DNA of 64,000 nt. Source: Arctopsyche grandis. Its lineage: Eukaryota; Arthropoda; Insecta; Trichoptera; Hydropsychidae. Position 1 is the first letter of the stretch, and the number at the start of each line of letters is the position of its first letter. The stretch covers positions 11,795,001 through 11,859,000 of the forward strand of contig NC_135364.1 of NCBI RefSeq assembly GCF_051622035.1. Reading direction: 5' to 3'. Made by a program: the position numbers and the translations under genes. The notes below the pieces were generated by a model, which worked only from the letters and a program-made list of their open reading frames with translations, ran no database searches and had not been told where the DNA came from. Below are positions 49,893-62,300 of this stretch, piece by piece.

Positions 49893-51343
49893 ACATTTTT
49901 GTATTTCTAATGAATTTTTAATGCATTGCAATTTGTTTCCGAAATTATATACATATGTATGTACTAATAAAATGTTATTATACTTTTTTTATTGTTATCA
50001 CAATGTAATGTATATGATTTTTTTTGCAATTAAAGCAAGTCATTGTACATATGTATGTATGTACATATGTATATGTATTATACATAGAACACGCTCGTAT
50101 AATTCCGCAACGTCTGCGCTATCGAACTTGATAAAAGCTTTAGATTCGTATTATTTTCTTGTATGAAAATTCTTGAAATTCTTATAAAACATTTTTCCAT
50201 ATATTACCTGAATTAAATTCGTTTTTCTCTGAGGTCGTTTCGTAATGGCCATAATTTTAGAGAACGTCTAATTGCGATTTTGCGTGTTAAGTCTCACGTT
50301 TCTATAATAAATTATATTTGTAAAATAACATGAAAATGTATCAATAAGAAATGTAATTATTCCCATTTATTTTTTATTTTTAGTGTAGTAGCTTTTTGCT
50401 CGCCATTAATGAATGTCAACCTTTTTAAATACCGAAATTGAAAATTGTTTGTTTTCTGACACTTCAATCATTATCATCGTTCGATATCAATTCGATATAT
50501 GTATTATATCATACATTTAATTAAAATATCTTTTCTATACGGATTCGGTCCCTCGTATTCAGAAAAATATTCGCACGGCGAGATAGCAAATTTTCTTTAT
50601 TCATTTTTTCTACCTCCCTCGCCGAAACGAATGCTCTGCAACCCTTACATTTTCTATCCGCTCGAACCTTAAATTGACATTTTTATTATGAGATCAAATG
50701 GTAAAATATTGCGCGCATCGTGTTGAATAACTTATAATTGGAGATTTACACTCTAAAAATTCTCCGCATCTCGACACGTTACTCACAGTCAACGTTTGAA
50801 TTAGCTTTTTTTGCGTTAAATTGGCGAATCAAACTTTCCTCATTTTTCTCCTTTTCTTTATGCAAATTGCACTGTGGTGAAATTGGATTCGTCTGCGTGA
50901 GGAAGATATATCATTTTCCTTTCAATCGAAAGTTTCAAACAAAAGGTTTTATATATGTACAACATGACATATTGTTACTTGCGCGAATCAAAATATTTTC
51001 ATATGATTATAATACGCCAAACACTAATTGTTTTATGATTTGATTAAGCATAATATACGCAATAGACGCATTACATATATTAATAAAACATACTTCCTTT
51101 CAATAAATGTTATTAATTCGGATGGAACTGACAGACTAAATAGCATACCAACATCATGCTGAATAGTATCTTATATTTCCGCGTCTTGTCTTAACACTTT
51201 CCTGGTATAAATAGATACATGACCCTGATCTAGCAATTTCTTATTACTTTTGGCGAGGGCATGTTCAAATGTTAATTTATATGTACATACATACATATGT
51301 ACTAGTTGGGGAAAGCTAGGGGGTTTTCCGAAATCTTGATGGA
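49893..51343. other. No gene recognised
   Basis: AT-rich with a long TATGTA/TACATA run at 50043-50080. Nothing else seen. Confidence 0.35.
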
Positions 51344-51489
51344 GGTCCCGGTTGAAACATTGGCAATGACATTATTGGTTGTGATAAGTCTGGAACCGGT
51401 CAAAACGCACTTTTATCGTCTTGGCCGGTTCTGGAATTGTATCATGGCCAATAATGTCACTGTCAATGTCTCAGCTTGAGTCCGGGACG
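51344..51489. repeat. Imperfect 146-bp hairpin
   Basis: The left arm (GGTCCCGG, ACATTGGCAATGACATTATT, GGAACCGG) and right arm (CCGGTTC, AATAATGTCACTGTCAATGT, CCGGGAC) are inverted copies with scattered mismatches around a loop at about 51407-51419. It could be a small foldback transposon or the template of a structured RNA. No flanking duplication was identified. Confidence 0.65.
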
Positions 51490-51698
51490 AGCCACTTTCA
51501 CTTGTATGCATAAACGGGTCTCAATTGATAATAATTTCCATGCCTATGTACCTTGATATGAAATCATTTATGCATAAAAATGTTTTATTAGCTTTAATCA
51601 AATGGTGTGAAAATGTATTCCTATTTCACTAACCATTTAGAATCATTTGATTTAAAAAAATATTTTCTTCAATTAAGCTTACGTGTATGTACATATAT

Positions 51699-52247
51699 CA
51701 GGGCTGTGGAATCGGAGTCGGAGTCGTAAAGAATCAACCGAATCCGGCTCATTATTAGTATTACGTTGTTTGACCTAGAAGTCTCCAATTTTATTGAAGT
51801 AAATTCACTAATAAATTGAAATTTAATCATTTGTTTATAAAAATTATGACTTTAAAATACATACAGGCAATTCAACGATTTTATTTATTGTGTTTTGGCC
51901 AACAACGATTGTCTCTTACTTTTTTATTCTCATTTTTTATTAAATTGATTCATTTATGAATGAAATTCATACACATATTACATATACATATATCAATGTA
52001 TTTGCTTTTCATTTATAACTATTTCATTACCGATAATTCAGTGAATTGGGTTACATGTAAAATTTTAGTAATTTTTTTTAATTCCTTCAATTATTTATAT
52101 TTCAAAAATCTGTATTATTTTTAGTACTAAAAATTTTATACCTCGGCAAGAAAAGTCGATCTTACTAAAATCGTTTATGTTGGAGTCGGAGTCGAATCAT
52201 AAGATATTATCGGAATCGGTAAATTTTGAAGCGACTCCACAGTTCTG
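51699..52247. mobile_element. hAT-like element of the GGAGTCGGAGTCG family
   Basis: Starts CAGGGCTGTGGAATCGGAG and ends GCGACTCCACAGTTCTG. Flanks ACATATAT and GTATATAT agree at 6 of 8 bases, consistent with an aged 8-bp duplication. Interior AT-rich, non-coding. It lies about 430 bp upstream of the first coding exon of Oatp30B. Confidence 0.68.
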
Positions 52248-52678
52248 GTATATATAATATTATATGTACTTATGTATATGGACTTTTATGGGTACTTAAG
52301 ACGTCAATAGACGCAGAATTATATCGGGCAATCAATCGGGCAATTTATGGCATCGATAGTTGTGACGATTTATCGGCTGACACACTATTATAATAGGTAG
52401 TTATTAAATTTATTAAAAATGGTCAAATGTTTAGATCAACAAGTAAATCTTTTGTTAATTTGCCGACTTTTATTTTGTCCAATAAAAAATTCTCCAAATC
52501 ATATCACTCAACCAAGTTGATAATAATATCTACATAGTTGCAATAAAAAAATCATAGGTGATGAACTCTACGACAGACAAGTCACTTCGTCTGTGTCTCC
52601 TATTACCTTTACATTTTATTGCTAAATTTATTCATAGACTTTATATCTCAATTTAAATATATTTTATTCTTGTTACAG

Positions 52679-55600
52679 ATTCGATTTCAACTTAGAGGTG
52701 CAAGTGGAAGTGTGGTTTTTTGGTTGTGATGAGGTGGTGATCTTCAAGTTTCGCGCTGGAGCGCGTAAGGCGTGCTAGTGAGGGGGGCTGCGGGCGCTCC
52801 GCCCTCGGCATGGCGTCCGAGGGGCACGAGAGGGGCGCCTCAGCCGCCGCCCCCCAACACAGAAAAGGCCACAGGTACAGTAGAGCAACCAATTATTATT
52901 ATTTCAACTATTCATTCGAAATATACCGCATTGGTATGATTATTATCGAGAAAAAGCGCCAGAGTTATCCGCCCACGATACACGCCCCCTAGTAACGACC
53001 CTGCCTGCCCGTACCGTTTTTAACGATTTTCGTTATTATTACGGCAAAATTGTATATTTAGGTATCTGGTATTTTTTGCGCGCTTTCATTTTTCGCCGTC
53101 TATTACGAGGGAATAATCGTTATGATAACGAGAAGCCGTACGATTTAACTATTACAATACAAAATAAAATATATGCCTTCTACTCGTGAAATAAGAACCA
53201 ATTAGTGTACATTGTATGGGAACAATGGAATGGAAATTTTTATAAATTCGGAATTCTGAAAATCTTCCAATGAAGTCTTAATCCATTTGACTTTCGTCTT
53301 TTTGGCTTCTTTCGACAGCTTTTTAATTAAATTTACGAAAACTTTTTAGGGATATATGTACACATATTATATTAAAACGTTTTCAAGTATCTGACTTCGG
53401 ACATTGTTTATGATGTAAATCTCGCTAAATTAGTGTCAAACTTTTGATTTTTACAATATTGGAGAAATCTGTAGTTGATATTGTTAATAATAATTCCTTT
53501 CTGTTTGTTTTTACTTTCCTTTATTTGATAGTGCGGAAGAGGGACTGCCGGCTGGTGTATGGTGATTGGCACATCACCAATTAATGTTAGATTGACACTA
53601 TGCTATTAGATATCAGTACACTCCCGGTAGGCCTCTATTTATACATATATATACTATGTATCTGGTGGGGAGCGACCATAACAGTATGAAGATTGTCCAA
53701 ATATTATAATACTACTATTGTGCCCGTTGATTTCAATGGTTGGCTTCTGAAAGGAATTTATACACGAATTTTAATAGATTTATATAATATATATCTAATA
53801 TATAATTTCGAAAGAGACTTTGTATGTAAGGTTTGTTGAAAACATCGAAAACAAATCAAAGTTTCTATGACGACGATATCGACATCGTTGAATATTACTT
53901 TCTTTTCAATTCACCCCCTGGAGTGTTTTCGGTGAGCTTTTATCCTTGTATTGACATACATAGTTTTGACAGCGATCGTTATTTTGAAGAAATGTAGGAG
54001 AAACTTTTCGAAATAATAATATCGTACGAATTAACATTGATCTGAAGGAACGCCCTTCCCAGCTGGAAACCACGAGCACATTTACAACATTCATACGTAC
54101 TTGCATTGGCACCTTAACACTCAGAAGCATTATTCTATGGTATATATGTACTACCTATAATTTCTTAATTTCAAAAAATTATTTCAACGTTACATAATAA
54201 AGAAATTCATCTGTACGTGTACAGTATGTAATCCATTTCGGATTCTTTTATAAACGAACTTCAAAGAAATGAATCCCTCTAGTGAAATGGAGAAGAAAGC
54301 GCAAAATTTTCTTGTTGTGTTGCAATATCAAAGCCGCGTTTTTTCGTTACAATTTTCACATTGCATTATTAATGTGGCTCATTCGCCTTTAGGCTTTGTC
54401 TCTGTGATAAATTAAAGCAACGAACCTTTGTCACTTTCGCAGAATGTACGGCTTTGCTTCTTTTTTTGTACCTACTACTACGTTTCACTTCCCTTTTGTG
54501 CAAAACGGCATATGTATGTACATATAATCTGTCCATTTTAATCGGTGTGTGGTCTATGTTTTCCCTTTGATACACGTATACATTAGTACATATACATTTC
54601 ATCGTAAATTGGGCCATGCTTGTTGAGAATTTAGATAACATTTATTATAGATAGGTAATTAAATACGCGTTGAGCTGTGTTACAATGCGATTATTCTTCA
54701 ACGTCTTGAGCGTAATAGCATGATCGTCTAGGAACATATTGAATCAACAGTATTGAATGCGAGAGAGTGATCCATCACATTGCTCCACTCCTGTCTCCCG
54801 GTCCCAAGGGCAATAAATTCAACTAAAATGGAATAAAGTGGTGATTCTGTATCGCGTCCTAGTGCTTTATGTACCCAAACTTTGACAAATAATGTATCAA
54901 TTCCATTCGATTCTCCATTATTGTAAGTTTCCTTCAATAATATATTACATATTTGAAAGTATAATATGGACGTTCTGCAAATAGAGTCCAGCCCACGCGT
55001 TTAATATTACATTTACTATAATCCCAACGGATAGATGTTTTATTATTGTAAATAAACGTCAAAGTTGTTGTAGACAATGCTGTCACTCAATTTCTATAAC
55101 AATTGCATTACATTTTGCCACTAAATTAAAATATCCTTGACTATCTGATTTTTTCACACACGATACTCGATGAATTTCTCATTGCTCGATTTCGTCATAA
55201 TCTATGGCTGTAACACAAGTTTTGTGCAAGTGGACATGCAATATCTACATATATTCCTCAATATCAATAATTCGTGATACAATAATTGGCAATTGAAACA
55301 TTTAACAACAGTTTGTGAAAATTTGAAATATTGAACAAAGGGTTTCCGGAAACCTTTTGGAACCCACCTGATAATAATGTAGCGTAGACGTGTAGATGAG
55401 TTTTTGATTTCCGAGTAGTGGTAGAGGTAGTTTATTGTTCTTGGTTCGTCGCCCTGCCAGCTCCGAATCAAACACAAACCAAAACCGCTGTTTATTTATA
55501 TCCATCGGATACTCTCAACACAGAAAGGTCATTGGTCGATGGATTGCGAGATCATATTGGCTGTTGTATACAGCTTGTTCATATCTTGAGGCCTTTTTGG

Positions 55601-58600
55601 TGCAAACGCGCGATCAGCGCTAGTAAACCAGCTAATCTCTAGCACACTTGATTGTATATTGCAATTTAATTCGATGAAATATATTTATTAGGTTTTTTTT
55701 AGTCAATTACTTTTTGACTGGAAAATACACATTTGATTATTTAATAAAAATTTCTACAAATTAATTTAATTAGTTTAGTTCATCATCGACGACTCAATCA
55801 GTCAATATGTCGACCAATATTTACATACATCGAAGAATTTGGAAAATATTCAAGAAAAACAACGATCTTAAATGCTCATTCAGGCGACGTGTTGCGAAGT
55901 TTTTATTCTGACGTACTGAGTGAGGCAACGAATGCGATGCGACGCGACATGAACAGGAAGCGAGTTATTATCTTTCGAGATTGATAATTCAATAACAGTT
56001 TCGCGCTTCATTGTACATAATTGGTATTAAAACGCTGTGACAGTTCAAATTTTGAGGCTTTATTTAGACTGGATTAATTTTATAAATACTATATTAGGAA
56101 ATTCTCACAAATTTTGATCCATTTGCAAGTTATCACATATTGACACACTGGTGACGACATATGATATGTAAATATTTGATAAAGATCGCGAACGTTATCG
56201 ACGGGGAGCGCGTATCGCAAATCCTACTTTTATCGATATATAATATAATGGTTAAACCGACAAGAGTTCAGTATCATCTGGACGAGTGTCATAAGTGTTC
56301 GAGTTCGACCAAGACCCGCAATTTAAACAGGAAAAATCAATTCGAAGAAACTTTTGTCGCTTGCTTGTCGCAATGTCAAGTTTACAAATCGCCGATTTTC
56401 TGAGATTCGGTGCGCCAACTTTGATTTATTACCAAAGCATACAGTTTCATTGAAACAATACTAAACGAGACATTGTGCTCTGGCGATATTTCTGTGCTAT
56501 TGCAAATTGAATTTTCACCGTCGCTATCGTGATTTTCATCGCCAGGTGAAAAAGCTGTTTAGAATATCGACGCCAGAGTTTCCCATTGTTTTCCTTCTCG
56601 GTTCGCACACGCAAAGCGGTTCCATATTTTAGGCGTACATGTAATGGGGTTTTTTCTCGTTTTCGCACAAGTGTGTTTGTTTTGAATAGAATTTCTCTTC
56701 TTTCGGTCGTGGGACTGTTTTCCCGTCTTTGTTTTGACAAATACTAAAGAAAACTGAACGTTTTGGCAGTGTAACTGTGTCATTATAACGACCGCTAGGG
56801 GCTACGTGGTGTTTGTAAGGCAAACCTTCGCCAGGTCTTAATTTTATTCAACATTTTGACTACGGGAAAACGTGGGCGGCATCTTTTGAGAAGATTTTTC
56901 CAAGCCTCCTCCGTTTCCAGCGACCTGAATATATACGCCTACCCTTAAACTTTACATGAAAGGGGAAAAAAGTGCCAAACGACTCTGTAATATATGTATA
57001 CATATCAGCATATGTAATTTGCATAGAATTTAACATCAGCATGAAACCTCTCAACATGGATCTTGCTTTCCAAGCTCATAATATCCAGTGAAGAAAGATT
57101 TGATTTAAAACTAAAAATCCGCTCAATGAATTTCTGACAAAATTTTACTATACCTTGGATTGCTTTATTTATTTATATAATTTTAATTATTTAGCTCATT
57201 TAATACAATTTCTATTTTTACTCAAATACATTCTTAATTACTTTACTCTAAAATTTTATATATACTAAATTTATATGCACTCTCTCAGTTCTCTCACAGA
57301 GGTGTATCCTTGCACTTCACAAGAATGCAACCACTGCCAGAAGACCAGACACATTCAGGGAAGGCATTGTACATGACCACACCTCTGTGAAAGACACCTC
57401 CAGCTGTCTTATTTTTCCTTACTCTACCTACAGCTAAATTGTTCTTATTTTTAGTATAATAACTAAATAACTATGGATATCACTATTTCTTATTGTATGT
57501 ATAATCCTTAAAAAACTTATGATCTAACTTAAACAGAAGACAATGTACTAAGATTTAAACTATTTCTAATACTCATCCATCCCAATTCATCCAACATACT
57601 TATAATACTTTTTAATCTACCAACATTCAAAATGCCTCTCATAGCTTTATTTTGTAATTTTTGTATTTTTCCTAAATCTTGGCCATTAAACATGTTAAGC
57701 ACAGTGGCGCAATAAACCACGTGTGGCAAGACAATACTTACCTTATAAATTTGTATAATTCTTCTTCAGTTAGGTTCAAATCGATGATTTACTTTTTTTT
57801 CGAATTCCTAACGCCAATACACACAATTGTCAGCACTTTTGCCAGCAGCATAGCTTGGTGGTTGAGCTAATGCTAACCACTAAGAGATTGTCGGGTTTGA
57901 TCCCGTGGGTTGACCTCGATTGAAAATATAATTTATTCGTTTATGTATATGTATTAGTATTATCTGTAGTGTTGCTGGTCAGACTTGGATTTTTGTGACT
58001 CTAAATCGATCGTTTCCTATCAGAGTTTGCCAATTTATCTGTTTTCATTGTTGAAACGGTTCCTCATCAATTTGGCTAAAACCATCTTATCCACTATATC
58101 GCCACTATTTGAAAATTAATTAAAAATATATAAAATCTATCAATTTATATATGTACAAGTTTAATACCATAGATTTCGCTCAGGGGCAACCCGAAAAATA
58201 AAACCACTCATGCCGCCTTTCCCAAATATAATATATAAATAAATAAAAACGTTTACAGTCGAAAATTTACGATAAATTCAGATTTAGATGATATTTACAG
58301 TTGTTTAATATATTGGTTTATTTGATTAAAGATGCCTCAAATCCACAGCAATATAATTATGTATAATCGAATGGTAGATAGCAATTTTAAATCGGTAATA
58401 TTATACATGACCGTCGGTAATACTTTTAACCTTTGCGAATTTTAACAATAGGTACATACATATGTATGTATGTCCCAATTGAATAGTCATCTCAGCCTTG
58501 ATAATGATTAATGTATGTATATGCGAAAGAAGAACGAGGAGATGTATGAACATAGCGTGACCGGTTACGCAGAAGTGATCAATATTCGGAAAACTGCCAT

Positions 58601-59298
58601 AGTGTTCTTATCACGAAATGGATATTGTCTGATAATTTCGCATGATCCTGTGTTTCATAAATTAGCCTACCAACGGTTTCGACCGAAATATAATACTAAG
58701 AATAATTTTTCATTGTTATGAAATATTCAGTGTCGATGATTTTTGTCAGTTTCGCAATCCCCGTTCGAAAATTTGTTCCCAAATTAGATATTCTCGCGTC
58801 TCCCATGTCGTTACCAGCAACCTCTCCCGTTACCATTAATCATTCCAAATTGTACCCGTAATACTATTTGTAAAGGATCCGTTTTCGTTATATTTCAATT
58901 CGAAATTGTTCTATAACGTTATTTTTAACGTTAACTAATATTTTTCGCCATAATTTTTCACGCATCAATCACTAGGAAAAATAAACGACCGAAAATTTGT
59001 GACAGTTTTTCGCGAAAATTTTCAACGACTGAAATTGCACACATACTTACTTACTTATCATCATATAAATAATATCGCTATTCTGTCTGTCTGTCTGAGA
59101 TAACCAGTGGTGTTACCCCAATTTTGAAACAACGGGTTTCCAATTTTTTTTCAATAAAATTATTGTAAAAGTGTATATATGTACATATATACACTTTTTT
59201 TCGTCCAAGTTACATGAGAGTTCATTAAATTTTCAAGATTTGTATAATTTTTGACAAGAATTATATGAATTTTTAGATTACATAACGGGTTTCCGGAA

Positions 59299-59380
<82 letters not shown>

Positions 59381-62300
59381 GTCTGTGTGTAAGTGTGTGT
59401 GTGTGTGTCTCGAATAGGCTGCTAAACCACTGAACCGATTACGATGAAACTTTCAGGATTTGTTGTGTGCATGTCCGGGAAGAAAAAACGGGAACGGAAA
59501 CGGGAAAAACGGGAATGAGTGTCATTGCAACGCAATAATTTCAAATGTGTTCGCTACCTGCGTTTTACCGACAAATGGGAACAGGAACGAGAACGGGAAC
59601 GGGAATTGCATGCGTTATTATGGCATTGCAACGCATGCCAGGGTTCAGCTAGTAATATATATAATATCGCTATTCTGTGTGTCTGTCTGAGATAACGCTC
59701 GCCGTACTATAATAGTCGTTTCGATTCGACATACATATGTCACAGCTAAACCACTGTCAAAACGTATACGAATATAATAACAAAAGAAAAAAAATTCTAT
59801 ATACATACATAGACAGCAGCGTGGCTCGGTCGTTAAGCTTCTGCTTAACACTGAGAGGCCCCGAGTTCGATCCCTTGAGCTGACCTCGATTGAAAAGAAT
59901 TTTTCTGAGTATATCTGTAATGCTGCTGGTCAGACCAGGATTTGTGACTCCTGGTTGATCGTTTCCTATCAGAGTTTGCCAATTTTCTCTGATTTCATTG
60001 TTGAAACGATTCCCGATTAAAAATTGGCTAAAAATCCTTCCTACCCACTATGTCACCACTATTTGAGTATGATTAATGTAAATATTACAATAAAAATGTA
60101 TGTACAATTCATAGATGTCTCGTTAATTGTCGAGTTTAAGTCAGTGTCTCGTAATTTAGCGACTTATATAATAAAAAATGCTGTATTGTTTGTAATTTGG
60201 CCAGGAAGGCGCATTGGGGTTTACCTGTAATGCCTTCCTGGTATAAAATTAAAAAAAAATATGTATGTATACATATACTGTTTTCTACCAATGTTTTTCT
60301 GGTAGAAAAAAAAATGGTAGAAAAGCGCTAGTCTATTTTCTTCTAGGAAAATAGACTAACACAAAGTCTCTGAGCTTAATTTTTCTATTGTTGTTTTATA
60401 TTGTTTATATATATAAAGGTAGGTAGGTAGTTTTTACCATTTTTTTCATATTAAACAATTAAATATAAATATTAAATTAAATATATTTAAAAGGCATTTG
60501 AAAAAAATTAGACCGCGAGCGGATCGAACACAGGACCGACACATTACTTTTATCTTTTTTATTTAATTACTTAATATACCAACACTCATGCGATAATACA
60601 TACATATGTACATAATCTTATGTAATATAAAACGATAATATATTTTTATGGTGAAAACTTTATTGTGTGGCACACTATCGCCGCAAGGTTACTCGTCACG
60701 TCTAGGTAATCGATAGAATAAATACGAGTTTATTTGACTTTGACTTACTGCTAGATAAGAGTCTATTGTATTATTGTCTGGTTTACAGGAGGCAAGAGTC
60801 CATGTACGCCATGACGGGCCTGTACTCTGAAACGGCGGGGGATGATTCTGGAGGAAGTGGGGACCAACCGGTGCCTCCGCCCCCACCGCCTCCGCCCCAT
60901 GTCAAGTGTCACAGCAGGAATCCTTCATCCGGATTGGTCGACAGGTGAGTCTTTCATATTTTAATCTTAAGTACCCATATACGAGGTGTGATAAAAAAAT
61001 ACGGAGATTTTTTTTAATTTACGCATAATGCAAATTTAATTTGAGACATCGTTAAGAGATCTGTCGGCAGACAAGTCTCTATTTACAGACTTTTCGTAGC
61101 GAGAAATGCTACATATGATACATCTTTCGATCTCCTTTTCGACGATTTTTTGTTAGACAAATATATACTTTTATCAAATGCAGTTTGACAATCACATTGA
61201 TAAAATAATTCATCTGAGTGGTGATGATTTGTCAGTATTTCTAAGCATTGTCTCTCTAATTTATATTTACCATGTGAAGTATAATACCATTGTGAAGTAT
61301 AATAATATAGAAGTATAAATGAAAAAAGTTTGTTCTCAAATTTAAATTACTGATTAATTATTATCGGCGTTTGTTTATTCACCGTATTTTTTTAGCCACA
61401 CCTGGTATTTATAGGATTATTGTGTGGGTGCGTTATATTTCGGTTTGTTTATTTTTGTCGCGTTGAAATTAAATTATAGCATTATACATACATATTATTC
61501 TTACCTGTTTGCTATTTTTTTTTCAATTCAAACGCTGTTTTTCCGTAAATGTAAACTCGGTCCCGTGTAAAAATAAATCTAAAATTATATTACATTGCAT
61601 CACGCCGGTTATTCGGCCACGGGCTTACAACATTTGTCTGTGTCAAGGTGGTTCTTTTTTGTGTGTTTATATACATACATATGTACATATGTATATATGT
61701 ATACATATATATTTTTATTTGCGCCTTTAAAAGTGAGCCGTATTTTTAAAACGCGGTTTTATCCGCACAGTTTAATTTATTTTTTTTCCATGTAATGATT
61801 CACGCGGTCGCTATCTACATACATACTTACGACCTATGTTCTTATTGTAAAAAAGTGATAGTAAAAATATTAAATTTTGGAGGAGTGATTATATTATATT
61901 TTAACAACTTCCCATTGACAAATAGAAACATTTCAGAAATTTCAGCGCATTTTAAAATATATGTACATACATATATTTTTACATCTAATATATAATTTCG
62001 AAAGAGACTTTGTATGCATGTAAAGATAGGGTAGTAGAATCCGTGACATTGAATTTAATAAAAAAACAAATGAATATTCAAATAAATTTAAATAAAATAA
62101 AACTATTCAAATTAATTTAATAAAATGTTTACTATTAGATTAGCCATTTTTAAGTGGTTTATATTACAAACACCGAGCGAAGCCTAGTAAAACCATTAGT
62201 ATTATATAAATATGAAGTACGATGTTTTTTGGAAGAAATATCTTGTCATATTCCATTGATACATCTAATGTGACATTAAATACAAAATTCTTTAAATATT

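Noticed and set aside
54369-54937. Minus-strand open frames upstream of the 55.4-kb repeat
   Set aside because: No family match; they overlap simple TATGTA tracts and lie in the Oatp30B intron.
57841-57910. tRNA-like sequences in the SINE heads (also 59813, 63611, 30925)
   Set aside because: They keep A and B boxes but lack a proper cloverleaf and are fused to the SINE core, so they are not tRNA genes.
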